Numbered from the stretch's first letter, positions 1 through 8,362 are shown. The stretch is DNA of 64,000 nt from Bryobacteraceae bacterium (GCA_025928545.1 JAICJH010000007.1:87064-151063); one strand, 5' to 3'. Notes: generated by a model not told the origin, from the sequence alone. Made by a program: numbers and translations.

Positions 1-437
1 TCGACGATCTGCGGCATCGCCCGATCCATCCCCTGGTTCAGCGCCTGCACGACAAAGCAGTCGGCATAACGGTCAATCACCAGCGCCGGCAGAAAATCCG
101 CCTCAGCATGGACCAGCCTGTAGGCCGTCGCGTCGCCCACGGCTTTTACCCGATACCGTTGGGCGGCGGCGATGCGTGCGCCGATATCCACTCGCTCCGG
201 AGTGCGGCTCAGCATCCGCAGCGCAATCTGCGAGGAGGTGCTGTAGTGCGCCTGGCCGAGAAACCGCCCGCGGAAATCGAGCACGTGAACTATCTCGCCG
301 GCTGCGGCATCACCGGTGGAGACCACGTCCGAGCGGAAGATCCAGGGATGCCCGCCGGCCAACCGGTCCGCCCCTTTGCGGCTGATCTGAACCGGAGTGA
401 TATCCACCACATTATTTACGGATTCGGGCGACTGCAT
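1..437 (-). CDS. Class I SAM-dependent 23S rRNA (cytosine) methyltransferase, RlmI/YccW-like, 5' part only
   Basis: Reading the minus strand from an ATG at 437 gives an uninterrupted frame of about 145 residues that leaves the window at base 1, so only the N-terminus is present. Residues 13-40 contain the PUA-type signature KGADRLAGGHPWIFRSDV, followed by LVHAEADFLPALVIDRY. This is the usual start of RlmI-type enzymes, which methylate C5 of a 23S rRNA cytosine using S-adenosylmethionine. The catalytic Rossmann half lies outside the window. An in-frame TGA a few codons upstream makes the ATG the natural start. It is divergent from engB. Family assignment is good; the exact target base is inference. 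Confidence 0.8.
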   Translation of the reverse strand, partial: MQSPESVNNVVDITPVQISRKGADRLAGGHPWIFRSDVVSTGDAAAGEIVHVLDFRGRFLGQAHYSTSSQIALRMLSRTPERVDIGARIAAAQRYRVKAVGDATAYRLVHAEADFLPALVIDRYADCFVVQALNQGMDRAMPQIV

Positions 438-542
438 TTCGTTTTCCAAACCTTCATGTTCTCAGGCGGGTATCCGTGATACTCTGTTAGCAGGACGTGA
501 ACGCGTTCTTCCCCCTGAAATTCCCCCCTGGTTGTAGTACAC

Positions 543-1100
543 TTGAAAGCAGAATTCGTCAAAAGCGTTAACGATCCCGAACAGCTCCCTACCGACGGAC
601 TGCCGGAAGTGGCATTTCTGGGGAGAAGCAATGTCGGTAAATCCAGCCTCATCAACGCGCTCGTTGGACAGCGCAAGCTGGCATTCACCAGTAACACACC
701 AGGCCGTACGCAGTCTCTGAACTTCTATCGCATAGACGACAGGTTTTATTTTGTCGATTTACCTGGCTATGGATACGCGCGTGCGCCGCGGGAAGCTTCA
801 AACGAATGGGCAGTACTCATTGAACACTACCTGCGGGAAAGAAAGAACCGGGGAACAGCATTCCTGGTCCTCGATGCCCGGCGGGGATGGATGGAAAAAG
901 ACCTCGATTTAAAGATGTGGCTGGAAGCAAACGGTTGGCCATATGTGGTCGTGGCCTCCAAAATGGACAAACTCAATCAGACAGAGCAGCAGCGCGGACT
1001 GAAGGCCATCAGGCAATATGCCGAGCCGCTGCCGTTCTCGGCCGTAACAGGCCGCGGAGTGAGGGAAATTTGGCAAGCGATAACGAAAACACACCAATAA
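543..1100 (+). CDS. engB: Ribosome-biogenesis GTP-binding protein EngB (YihA/YsxC)
   Basis: A 185-residue TRAFAC-class GTPase needed for large ribosomal subunit assembly. Visible G motifs are G1 GRSNVGKSS near residue 28, G3 DLPGYGYA near 73, G4 SKMDK near 139 (usually TKxDK) and G5 SAVTGRG near 166. Length matches the family. The frame opens at TTG 543; no ATG lies upstream in frame that would add conserved sequence, and no convincing Shine-Dalgarno is visible, so the exact start is uncertain. The 3' end overlaps the predicted start of rho by 31 bases, which suggests co-transcription. Confidence 0.93.
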   Translation: MKAEFVKSVNDPEQLPTDGLPEVAFLGRSNVGKSSLINALVGQRKLAFTSNTPGRTQSLNFYRIDDRFYFVDLPGYGYARAPREASNEWAVLIEHYLRERKNRGTAFLVLDARRGWMEKDLDLKMWLEANGWPYVVVASKMDKLNQTEQQRGLKAIRQYAEPLPFSAVTGRGVREIWQAITKTHQ

Positions 1101-2761
1101 CCAGCACTGCAACAAACAGTGCCCCACCTCAGGACCAGGCTCCTGAGAAGACGGCCGCGACGCCCGCACGGGACGCCGCAGCCGATAAGACGGACGAAGC
1201 GCCCAAACCGCATCGCCATCCAAAAGGAGAGCACCGCCAGCCTCGCGAGCGGAGCGAGAGCCCGAAAGCCGAAGCCGCAAAAGCTGAAGCCCCGAAGGCG
1301 GAAGCCGCTCCGGCAGCGGAGCCAGCAGCAGCCACGCCCGAATCGGTGACGCCTCCGGCGGCAGCCGCGCCGCCGCCAACTCCGGCAACGGAAGCGCCCG
1401 CGGTACAGGTTGGCCAGTCCCCCGGACATCATCCGCATGCGCAGCGTGCCCTGCATCCAGGCGAACAGCGCCGCAAACAGCAACAGCAGGGAGGCAAACA
1501 GAACGGGCCGACGCTCGATCTCGTGGAGCTCAAAGATAAGAGCATCCTTGACCTCAACACCATTGCAAAGGATATGGGGGTCCTCAACGCCGCCGGCCTG
1601 CGCAAACAGGAACTGATCTTCAAGATCCTGCAAACCCAGGCGGAAAAGAGCGGCCTCATCTTCTCGGAAGGCGTTCTCGAATGCCTGCCCGATGGATTCG
1701 GCTTCCTGCGCGCCCCCGAGTACAACTATCTTCCCGGTCCGGACGACGTTTACGTTTCGCCCTCGCAGATCCGCCGCTTCGATCTGCGCACCGGCGATAC
1801 CGTCTCCGGCCAGATTCGCCCGCCCAAGGAAGGCGAGCGCTACTTCGCTCTCATCAAAGTAGACGCCATCAACTTCGAACCACCCGAGGAAGCACGGAAC
1901 AAGATCTTCTTCGACAACCTGACGCCCCTTTATCCGGATCGGCGTCTGAAGCTCGAAACCGTCCGCGACAACTTCTCCGGCCGCGTCATGGATCTGGTTA
2001 CGCCGATCGGCAAAGGCCAGCGTGGTCTGATCGTGGCGCCGCCGCGTACCGGTAAGACGATGTTGCTGCAAAACATCGCCAATTCGGTCACCACGAATCA
2101 CCCGGAAGTTTCGCTGATCGTGTTGCTGATCGACGAACGCCCGGAAGAAGTCACCGACATGCAGCGTTCCGTGCGCGGCGAAGTGATCTCATCGACGTTC
2201 GACGAACCGGCAACGCGTCACGTACAGGTGGCCGAAATGGTCATCGAAAAAGCCAAGCGTCTGGTCGAGCATAAGAAGGACGTCGTGATTCTGCTCGACT
2301 CCATTACGCGTCTGGCCCGCGCTTACAACACCATCGTGCCGCCTTCCGGCAAGGTGCTTTCAGGCGGCGTCGATTCGAACGCGCTGCAACGGCCCAAGCG
2401 ATTCTTCGGCGCCGCCCGTAACATCGAAGAAGGCGGTTCGCTCACCATCATCGCCACGGCGCTGGTGGATACCGGCAGCCGCATGGACGACGTGATCTTC
2501 GAAGAGTTCAAGGGTACCGGCAACATGGAAATCCATCTCGACCGGAAACTCATCGATAAGCGCGTATTCCCCGCCATCGACATCAACAAGAGCGGTACCC
2601 GTAAGGAAGAACTGCTCATGCCGAAGGATGAGCTCAACCGGGTTTATATCCTTCGCCGCGTGTTGAGCCCGCTTTCCCCGGTGGAAACGATGGAACTGCT
2701 GCTCGATAAGCTCGGTAAGACCAGGACGAACAGCGAGTTCCTGGCCGCGATGTCAGGCTAG
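1070..2761 (+). CDS. rho: Transcription termination factor Rho
   Basis: Hexameric RNA-dependent ATPase that terminates untranslated transcripts. With the TTG start at 1070 it has 563 residues. Residues about 10-140 are low-complexity (Ala/Pro/Lys/Glu-rich with KAEA repeats, then Gln/His-rich). Rho_N follows at about 147-195, the cold-shock-like RNA-binding domain at about 199-275, Walker A PPRTGKT near 325 and Walker [17 protein letters not shown] near 405. The frame stays open upstream to an ATG at 887 inside engB, but TTG 1070 has GAGGG just upstream and gives a normal N-terminus. The N-terminal insert makes it longer than the roughly 420-residue E. coli protein. A rho-independent hairpin follows. 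Confidence 0.95.
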   Translation: MASDNENTPITSTATNSAPPQDQAPEKTAATPARDAAADKTDEAPKPHRHPKGEHRQPRERSESPKAEAAKAEAPKAEAAPAAEPAAATPESVTPPAAAAPPPTPATEAPAVQVGQSPGHHPHAQRALHPGEQRRKQQQQGGKQNGPTLDLVELKDKSILDLNTIAKDMGVLNAAGLRKQELIFKILQTQAEKSGLIFSEGVLECLPDGFGFLRAPEYNYLPGPDDVYVSPSQIRRFDLRTGDTVSGQIRPPKEGERYFALIKVDAINFEPPEEARNKIFFDNLTPLYPDRRLKLETVRDNFSGRVMDLVTPIGKGQRGLIVAPPRTGKTMLLQNIANSVTTNHPEVSLIVLLIDERPEEVTDMQRSVRGEVISSTFDEPATRHVQVAEMVIEKAKRLVEHKKDVVILLDSITRLARAYNTIVPPSGKVLSGGVDSNALQRPKRFFGAARNIEEGGSLTIIATALVDTGSRMDDVIFEEFKGTGNMEIHLDRKLIDKRVFPAIDINKSGTRKEELLMPKDELNRVYILRRVLSPLSPVETMELLLDKLGKTRTNSEFLAAMSG

Positions 2762-2790
2762 TCTCACAGCAACCACACCAACGATTACGC

Positions 2791-2826
2791 GCCCGGCCGG
2801 GCTTGACCCCTGGCCGGGCTTTTTTG
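2791..2826 (+). terminator. Intrinsic terminator downstream of rho
   Basis: Arms GCCCGGCC (2791-2798) and GGCCGGGC (2812-2819) form a perfect 8-bp GC stem with a 13-base loop, followed at once by a run of six T. It lies 30 bases after the rho stop. The T run also abuts the stop codon of the minus-strand mini-gene at 2827, so read from the other strand the hairpin is preceded by A's and would not act as a strong minus-strand terminator. Confidence 0.9.
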
Positions 2827-2979
2827 TTACTTCGTCGACTGGACTTGGCGGCGGCCAGTGCCCTGACATTGTGGGCACTGGCCGGTTCCGGCGCAGTTAA
2901 AGCACTGGCCGCCGTTGCCGGTTCCCTTGCACGTGGTGCATTGACCGGTCGCGTTACAGACGCCGCATTTCTCCGTCAT
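2827..2979 (-). CDS. Small DnaJ-zinc-finger-like protein (CxxCxGxG repeats), 50 aa
   Basis: A 50-residue frame starting at ATG 2979 contains eight cysteines arranged as CGVCNATG, CTTCKGTG, CFNCAGTG and CPQCQGTG. These are four near-perfect CxxCxGxG half-sites, as in the zinc-binding region of DnaJ, enough for two zinc ions. There is no J-domain, signal peptide or membrane segment. Its ATG overlaps the TGA of the upstream DUF3011/glycine-zipper gene as ATGA, so translation is probably coupled. A role as a minimal Zn-binding chaperone or redox partner is inference; what the sequence shows is the zinc-finger pattern and the coupling. Confidence 0.75.
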   Translation of the reverse strand: MTEKCGVCNATGQCTTCKGTGNGGQCFNCAGTGQCPQCQGTGRRQVQSTK

Positions 2980-3965
2980 CGGCGGTCGCCGTTATCGTCG
3001 TCCCACGGATGGTAATGGTTTCCGTCCCGGTCCGTTCCATCGTCGGCAACGCCGAGGGTCAGCGGGCGATCGAGCCGGAAAGTGACCAGCGATTCCGCCG
3101 GAATCCTGACCTCTCGTCCACTGGTGGCAATCTCCGTCCCGGCGCCTGCCGCAGCACCTACGCCAGCTCCGACAGCTGCACCCTTACCTCCACCTACCGC
3201 CGCTCCTAGAATCGCGCCCAGAATTGCACCGCCACCGACATAACGGCCAGTGCGGCCATTGGCGCCGACGCTGTCTTTGGCTTCGACCCGGTTTGCGGCC
3301 GCGTTTACCGCGTAACGCTGACCATCCACGGTCACTGAGTCAAGATCGAGGATCAGATCGTTATCGCGGGCTACGCGAACAACCAGTTCCACATTTGATC
3401 CGCGCGGAATCGCCAGACGACCACCGTCGCCGAAGACATCCTGATCGACCGTGCCGGTGAAGACCCGGCCGTCAGCGCGCTCGGTGCTGATGCGCTCGTT
3501 GGTTCGCACGGGCACGACTGTGCCCGACTGGATCTGCGTCGCTTCCACCCTGGGCTCGGGGGGCAGCATGAACTCAGCGCGGCATCCCCGGTCTACCCAA
3601 ACGCCACCGGCCTGCCTGCCCCAATTCTCACCTTCGATACATCGAACGTCCCCCAATTGCCTCGACATCTGCAACTGTCCGCGCGATGTATCGGCGCGGC
3701 AGAACTGACGCTGGCCGTCTATCGACTGGCACGAAAACGTCTGTTGGGGCCCTTGCCTGTCGCGATCGCCGAAGCGATCCTGATTTTGATCCTGATACCG
3801 ATTCTGCTCCTGATACCGTTGCTCCTGAGCGGGGTATTGCTCCGGGCTCCCATATTGAGCGAGTAATGACACCGGGAGTGCCAATATCATTGCCGCGAAT
3901 CCGGCAAAGCTTACCGCATATACTCCCCGCCGTTTCGCTGCCGATTGTCTAAGTATTTGAGTCAT
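2976..3965 (-). CDS. Secreted DUF3011 / glycine-zipper protein
   Basis: A 329-residue protein with an N-terminal signal sequence (hydrophobic segment about residues 17-36 ending near LLAQ). A Gln/Arg/Asp-rich linker follows (about 37-75). Then comes a DUF3011-type module with cysteines at CQS, FCRA and RCIEGENWG and the motif GGVWVDRGCRAEF (about 78-132). A beta-rich region SGTVVPVRTNERI...LAIPRGS resembles domains that set surface or peptidoglycan association. A glycine zipper (about 245-280, GAILGAAVGGGKGAAVGAG) is followed by a conserved RIPAESLVTFRLDRPLTL tail. Envelope location is inferred. It is coupled to the CxxCxGxG mini-protein, and a 23-base inverted repeat lies just upstream. Confidence 0.75.
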   Translation of the reverse strand: MTQILRQSAAKRRGVYAVSFAGFAAMILALPVSLLAQYGSPEQYPAQEQRYQEQNRYQDQNQDRFGDRDRQGPQQTFSCQSIDGQRQFCRADTSRGQLQMSRQLGDVRCIEGENWGRQAGGVWVDRGCRAEFMLPPEPRVEATQIQSGTVVPVRTNERISTERADGRVFTGTVDQDVFGDGGRLAIPRGSNVELVVRVARDNDLILDLDSVTVDGQRYAVNAAANRVEAKDSVGANGRTGRYVGGGAILGAILGAAVGGGKGAAVGAGVGAAAGAGTEIATSGREVRIPAESLVTFRLDRPLTLGVADDGTDRDGNHYHPWDDDNGDRR

Positions 3966-3983
3966 GGCTGTTTAATCCCCTAT

Positions 3984-4006
3984 CCGACGTGTATATTGCA
4001 CGTCGG
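3984..4006. repeat. Perfect inverted repeat upstream of the DUF3011 gene
   Basis: CCGACGTG (3984-3991) and CACGTCGG (3999-4006) are perfect 8-bp arms separated by the AT-rich spacer TATATTG. It lies 18 bases upstream of the DUF3011 gene start and 58 bases beyond the aminotransferase stop. No T-run follows on either side, so an operator is more likely than an intrinsic terminator. On the minus strand the spacer contains a TATACA-like -10 element. Confidence 0.5.
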
Positions 4007-4064
4007 TAGCCACGACTGGGAAAAACCGGGAAACCGCTTGCTTACGACGCGCGGCTCAGTATCG

Positions 4065-5240
4065 TTAGACGGACAGCACCTTGCTGAAGGCCGTTTTGAA
4101 CTTCTCCATTTCATCGCGCGTGCCCACGGTGACGCGAACATGGGTTGGCCAGACCGGCCATGGCCGTCCGATGTAGACATTCTCCTTCTGCATCGCGGCA
4201 ATGACTTCCTGTGTGGGGCGGCCGGTATCCACCATGAAACAGTTCGTCACCGATGGCGTGTAGTGGAGCTTCTTCTTGTCGAGATAAGCAAACACGTCCG
4301 TACGCGTATCGCCGATGATCTTCCGCCTCTCCTCCAGCAGACCTTTGGCCTGAAGACTTGCGGCAGCGGCGGCCATGCCGGTGATCGGGAGCATGCCGTT
4401 GTTGCTGAAGCGGTCCAGTTTCGCGATGAGATCCGGCCGCGCCAGCACAGCGCCCGCGCGCAGGCCGGCCATGCCGTAGATCTTCGAGAAGGTCCGCAGG
4501 ATGACAATGTCCTTATCCGCGGCGACCAGCGCCGAATTGAATTGCGGATTGGGCGAGATATGCATGTACGCTTCATCCAGCATCAGGATGGAACCGGCGG
4601 GTTTGTTGGCCATCAGCCATTCGATATCGGCTTTCGGAGTCACCGTGCCTGTCGGATTATTCGGGTTGGTGATGTAGATAACGCCGGCATCTTTCACCGC
4701 CGCCATGGCTTTTACATCGTGGGCAAAACTCTTCGTCAAGGGAACCCGATAGACCTTTGCGCTCACAACCTCGGCCGCACTCGCGCCCGCCTCATAGCCG
4801 GGGTTTCCCATCACGAGCGATTTCGTGGGAGAGCAAAATGCGAGGACCGTCTGGTGCAGCGGGGCGGATGAACCGGGGTAGATCCGGACGTGATCGGTCT
4901 TCAGACCTTCGCCATCGGCGAGCAGCTTCTGGACACGGTCACCTTCGCTGAACAGATAACGACCACCCTGGGCCGCGATCTTGTGCAGCGCGTCGAGCGC
5001 ATCTTTACAAGGCCCGAGCGGGTTCTCGTTCGCATTGATCATGACGGCGCCCGCCGGGGCTTCAATTTTCGACGCCTGCGCCATCGCCATTTCGGTCGAG
5101 AAAGGCAGCGCCGAGCCTGCCGCCAGCAGACTGGCGATCCTTCCGAAGGAGCGGCGGGAAACACCGCGGGAGAGGAGGTCGTTTTCAGTGATAGTGGTCA
5201 GCATACGGGGCTGGAAATTAACACTATCACAAAAGGACAT
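4065..5240 (-). CDS. Tat-exported class I/II PLP aminotransferase, HisC-like
   Basis: A 391-residue fold-type I aminotransferase related to histidinol-phosphate aminotransferase. The N-terminus carries SRRSFGRIASLLAAG, a twin-arginine-like export signal cut near AMAQA. Then come INANENPLGP, the TNPNNPTG loop (about residue 200), MLDEAYMH with the PLP-contacting Asp/Tyr, and TFSKIYGMAGLRAG with the Schiff-base lysine (about 258). A C-terminal Arg is in HVRVTVGT. The frame begins 2 bases after the M56 gene stop; an alternative ATG at 5204 gives a 379-residue protein with the Tat motif better placed. A periplasmic PLP enzyme under BlaI control is unusual; its substrate cannot be read from sequence. 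Confidence 0.85.
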   Translation of the reverse strand: MSFCDSVNFQPRMLTTITENDLLSRGVSRRSFGRIASLLAAGSALPFSTEMAMAQASKIEAPAGAVMINANENPLGPCKDALDALHKIAAQGGRYLFSEGDRVQKLLADGEGLKTDHVRIYPGSSAPLHQTVLAFCSPTKSLVMGNPGYEAGASAAEVVSAKVYRVPLTKSFAHDVKAMAAVKDAGVIYITNPNNPTGTVTPKADIEWLMANKPAGSILMLDEAYMHISPNPQFNSALVAADKDIVILRTFSKIYGMAGLRAGAVLARPDLIAKLDRFSNNGMLPITGMAAAAASLQAKGLLEERRKIIGDTRTDVFAYLDKKKLHYTPSVTNCFMVDTGRPTQEVIAAMQKENVYIGRPWPVWPTHVRVTVGTRDEMEKFKTAFSKVLSV

Positions 5241-5242
5241 CC

Positions 5243-7072
5243 TTAATCCGTCAGCCCGAAATTCACGTCCACGGTGGTGAGCATTTCCACCGGCTCACCG
5301 TTCAGCATTGTTGGCTTGTAAAGCCATTGCTTCACGGCGTCGGTGGCGGCCTGAGTCAAGCCCGCGTCCGGACTGCTGATGACGCGGACGTTTGTCAACG
5401 CGCCATCCTTCGAAATCACGCCTTGTAGCTGGACGGTTCCTTCCACGCCCCGGCGCCGTAGTTCGGGAGGGTATACCGGTTTCACGGCTTTGATGAGTTT
5501 CGTCGCCTCAAGCATGCCGCCGACGCGAACAGGGCGGCCCGAAGCTGGCTGGAACAACGGTATCTTGTACTCTAACGTGGTTGTGGCCGGAGGCACGGTC
5601 GTCAACGGGCCGAGTGCGGTGGCGGGTCCGAGTGGATTGCCGATGGGCGCCGTGGCTGTCGGGGTCGCTGTCGCAGGCACCGACCTCGACGCGCTGACGC
5701 TTACGGATTCCGAAACATTTCCGAGGGTCAAGGCGAGATTTCCCAGGTTACGGGCTTCGCCGTCAGACAGGGTAATTGCGGTCCGCGTCAGTACCTTGAA
5801 ACCGGGAGCCTTTACTGTGACGGTATAGGAACCAGTGCGAAGGTTGTCGGCGCGAAACCGGCCGAGATTATCCGTAAATGTAACCGTGGCCGCGTCGGCT
5901 CCTGCAACCGCGACGGGTATGTTTGGAATCACCGCTCCGGAGGGATCAAGTAAGACGCCGAAAAGGGATTGGCCCGAAGAAGGACCGGGAGGCAGCGGCG
6001 CGGGAGCCGCCTGGGCCATAAGTACCCGCTTCGGTTTTCGCGGAACCTGGACTTCGCTTGCGACGTTGACTGGGCGCGCATCGGCAAGCGGTGCGCTCAA
6101 TTCGACGGCGGCGTGAGTTGCCACCACACGTTTCGGCGCCGGAGGATTCGCATAACCTACGGTCACGACTGTAGACAGGGTCGATAACAAGGCGCATGCC
6201 ACGGCTACAGAAATCATCCGGGCGCGCGACATCCGCTGCAAAGGCGTGCCCGTCACAATCCGCCGGATACGCTGCGGCAGAAACGCACCGGGCATTGCCA
6301 TGCCAATGGCGCTTACGCGCGACCCGGAGTCGCGGACGGCGCGTGCCAGGGTCAGCAGCCACTCGGAGTACTGAACGGGATCGTGTCCATTCATCAGCAC
6401 CGCATCGTCGCAGGCTTCTTCGGCCAGGGCCGAAAGCCGCCGTTCCAGCCACCAGGCCAGCGGATGAAACCAGAACACGGCGCGATTCAGGAGAGCCAGC
6501 CATTGCACCAGCGGATCTCGCCGGCGGGCATGTTCATCCTCATGCCGCAGGACGGCGGCGAGTTCAGCGCCGCTCCATTGCATCCAATCCGCAGGCAGGA
6601 TGACGGCGGGCATTAGCCAGCCGACGGTTATGGGAGTGCTGCATGCGTCGCTGGTCAAGCGGCCGCCGCGATTCCCTGCCCGGGTCACCAGGCGACGGGC
6701 ACGAAGCGTACCTGTTAACAGCCGCGCCGTGAGTAAGCCGAAACCGAGGAGGTAGATTGCCAACAACGCATCGTCAAGCTTCCAGCTGCGAGCGGCTACG
6801 GGCACGGGCGAACTGGCTGGTTCGGGCATGGTCTGGACCGCCATTGTTAACTGGGTTGTTTCGACCGCGGCCGGAGGAGTCAGTATGCGGAGTATCGCTT
6901 TCGGTCCGAAAAGCGTCCAGGCGGGCAAGACCAGCATCAGCACGACCACGCTGGCCCAGATCGAGTGGCGCACTCGCGCCCCTTTCACCTGAAGGACAAG
7001 AATTGCGATAGCCGTAAAGGCGGCGATCAGTATCGATCTCGCGACGCATTCCAGAATCAGATTTTCCATCAC
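5243..7072 (-). CDS. BlaR1-like M56 membrane metallopeptidase with CarboxypepD_reg and TonB C-terminal domains
   Basis: A roughly 609-residue protein. The N-terminus has several membrane segments (about 5-30, 35-55, 105-125) and the zinc peptidase signature LRHEDEHARRRDPL (HExxH, about residue 178). A further membrane segment lies near 290-310. A carboxypeptidase-regulatory-like beta-sandwich (about 370-455, FGVLLDPSGAVIPNIPVAV) and a TonB C-terminal domain (about 530-605, RRRGVEGTVQLQGVISKDG) complete it. In BlaR1/MecR1 systems the M56 protein senses an envelope signal and inactivates the cognate repressor. Here the penicillin-binding sensor is replaced by CarboxypepD and TonB modules, so the signal is unknown. 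Start is GTG 7072 or ATG 7069, the latter overlapping the blaI stop as TGATG. Confidence 0.85.
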   Translation of the reverse strand: MMENLILECVARSILIAAFTAIAILVLQVKGARVRHSIWASVVVLMLVLPAWTLFGPKAILRILTPPAAVETTQLTMAVQTMPEPASSPVPVAARSWKLDDALLAIYLLGFGLLTARLLTGTLRARRLVTRAGNRGGRLTSDACSTPITVGWLMPAVILPADWMQWSGAELAAVLRHEDEHARRRDPLVQWLALLNRAVFWFHPLAWWLERRLSALAEEACDDAVLMNGHDPVQYSEWLLTLARAVRDSGSRVSAIGMAMPGAFLPQRIRRIVTGTPLQRMSRARMISVAVACALLSTLSTVVTVGYANPPAPKRVVATHAAVELSAPLADARPVNVASEVQVPRKPKRVLMAQAAPAPLPPGPSSGQSLFGVLLDPSGAVIPNIPVAVAGADAATVTFTDNLGRFRADNLRTGSYTVTVKAPGFKVLTRTAITLSDGEARNLGNLALTLGNVSESVSVSASRSVPATATPTATAPIGNPLGPATALGPLTTVPPATTTLEYKIPLFQPASGRPVRVGGMLEATKLIKAVKPVYPPELRRRGVEGTVQLQGVISKDGALTNVRVISSPDAGLTQAATDAVKQWLYKPTMLNGEPVEMLTTVDVNFGLTD

Positions 7073-7491
7073 TTACCTTCCTTTTTCAGCTTTCTGCTGC
7101 GGACGAATTCTTCCAGCCGATCCATTTCGCCTTTGCTGAGCACCCGCGCATCCACCATGCCGCTGACGAGTTCCTCAACGGAGCCCCGGCAGAACCTGTC
7201 GATAATCTGGCGCACGGCATGCGCGGCCAGGCTGCGGGAATCGCTGGCAGTTCCGACTGCGCGATACACGTAGGCGCGGCCTTCTTCCTCGTGGCGCAGA
7301 TAGCCCTTCTGTTCCAGACGACGGAGCAGCGTGCGAACGGACGTTTCCTTGATATCCCGATTGCGGGCAACCGCCTCATAGACGGTCTCAACCGTGCAGG
7401 GCGCGGCATCCCAGACCGCCTGCATCACTTCGTTTTCGAGTTCGGTGAGCGGCGATTTCACTTTGACGCCGGGCTCAGCACGTTTTGTCAT
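7069..7491 (-). CDS. BlaI/MecI-family transcriptional repressor
   Basis: A 140-residue winged-helix regulator of the penicillinase-repressor family. LTELENEVMQAVW at residues 14-26 is the family start. KETSVRTLLRRLEQKGYLRHEEEGRAYVYRAV (about 48-80) is the recognition helix and wing. The C-terminal dimerisation half includes QIIDRFCRGSVEELVSGMV. ATG 7491 is chosen over the longer open frame because family similarity begins there and because a -10 box ends seven bases before it. No Shine-Dalgarno is present, so the mRNA may be leaderless. It is first gene of blaI - M56 peptidase - aminotransferase. Confidence 0.92.
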   Translation of the reverse strand: MTKRAEPGVKVKSPLTELENEVMQAVWDAAPCTVETVYEAVARNRDIKETSVRTLLRRLEQKGYLRHEEEGRAYVYRAVGTASDSRSLAAHAVRQIIDRFCRGSVEELVSGMVDARVLSKGEMDRLEEFVRSRKLKKEGK

Positions 7492-7527
7492 GGTACAACT
7501 TGTACCACCCAACGAGAATGAAGTCAA
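7491..7527 (-). promoter_or_regulatory. blaI promoter with overlapping BlaI-type operator; predicted leaderless start
   Basis: On the minus strand: -35 TTGACT (7527-7522), a 17-base spacer, -10 TACAAG (7504-7499), then seven bases to the ATG at 7491. This places the predicted transcription start on the start codon. TGGTACAAC/TTGTACCA (7491-7507) is a 17-base palindrome with 8-bp arms around one central base. It contains the TACA...TGTA dyad known for BlaI/MecI operators and covers the -10 region. Autorepression is therefore strongly suggested. Confidence 0.75.
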
Positions 7528-7699
7528 GCCCTCCGTTTCGTCCCTGCGAATGCTCTTGAATGAACGCAGCTCTCCCGAAGACTCGGGAAATAAACTCAAC
7601 GTGGAGCCCGGCAGACCAGGATTGAGGGCATTTGCCGGCGGGACCGGTGTTGTGCGATGCCATCGCGCGCCGAATTTACGGGCTGCGCGACAGCCACCG

Positions 7700-8362
7700 C
7701 TAGGCCGCTTGCTTCCCGGCAGGGTCGACCGGAACCGTTTTACAAAACGAACCTGGAGGCGGGTAGGGGGCACTGAGCATTGCATCTATTTCGGCTTCCA
7801 CGGTAAGTTTCTCGCGGCGTTGTTGGGCTGCCATCTGCTTGTCCAGCGCGGAGCGAATGCTGGAAGTGTTGCAGATTCCCATTTTCGACGTGTCGGCATC
7901 GGCTTCGAAGAATTCATGCCGGTAGCGGCGTTCGGTCTGGAGTTGACGGAGTTCGGCGGTGCACTTATGGAGGAGGCGGTGGGCCTGGGAGCGGGCGCGA
8001 TCTACGGCAAGCTGGGTTTTGGCGGCGGCTTCGTCGAGCATGGGGTCGGGGGAATCGGCGGCGGAGGCGAAACCTTCTTCAATCAGGCCGCAACGGCGGA
8101 GACGCCACATGGCGCGGAGCATTTCGGCGACAAGGTTGAGTTCAAGCGGACCTTCGGGAACGAGTGAGACACGAAGGGATTCGGCAAGTTCGGTCCAGGC
8201 TGGCTGTTCGCCGTCGCGGATGAAATCGTGGGCGGCGAAGAGGCCGTGGGTGACGGCGTTGCGCGAGGAAACGGCTTTGCCCTGTTCGGTGTTGGGTCCG
8301 CCATTGGGATTGACTGTGCGGGTGGGGAGTTCGGCGATGTGCAGGTTCTCTGGTAATGACAT
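7700..8362 (-). CDS. Hypothetical protein with GKAVSSRNAVTHGL motif
   Basis: A 220-residue, probably cytoplasmic, largely helical protein that I cannot name. The N-terminal stretch NPNGGPNTEQGKAVSSRNAVTHGLFA is of a kind I associate with uncharacterised proteins common in Acidobacteria and Planctomycetes. The middle (about 85-165) is rich in Arg, Glu and Leu and could be a coiled coil. It starts at ATG 8362 with AAAGGAAG four bases upstream. Its first 34 codons and upstream region exist a second time at 12326-12555, as part of a broken mosaic. No enzymatic motif is visible. Confidence 0.6.
   Translation of the reverse strand: MSLPENLHIAELPTRTVNPNGGPNTEQGKAVSSRNAVTHGLFAAHDFIRDGEQPAWTELAESLRVSLVPEGPLELNLVAEMLRAMWRLRRCGLIEEGFASAADSPDPMLDEAAAKTQLAVDRARSQAHRLLHKCTAELRQLQTERRYRHEFFEADADTSKMGICNTSSIRSALDKQMAAQQRREKLTVEAEIDAMLSAPYPPPGSFCKTVPVDPAGKQAA

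Noticed and set aside
887..1069. Extension of rho upstream to the ATG at 887
   Set aside because: It would overlap engB by 214 bases with an unrelated basic sequence; TTG 1070 has its own ribosome site and gives a normal start.
977..2101. Long antisense frame (374 codons) opposite rho
   Set aside because: It mirrors the GC-rich codon structure of rho, has no family motif and contains Cys/Arg-rich junk. Similar long frames opposite most genes here were discarded for the same reason.
2803..3015. Plus-strand 70-codon frame after rho
   Set aside because: It starts within the rho terminator and is the complement of the CxxCxGxG mini-gene, whose cysteine pattern identifies the true strand.
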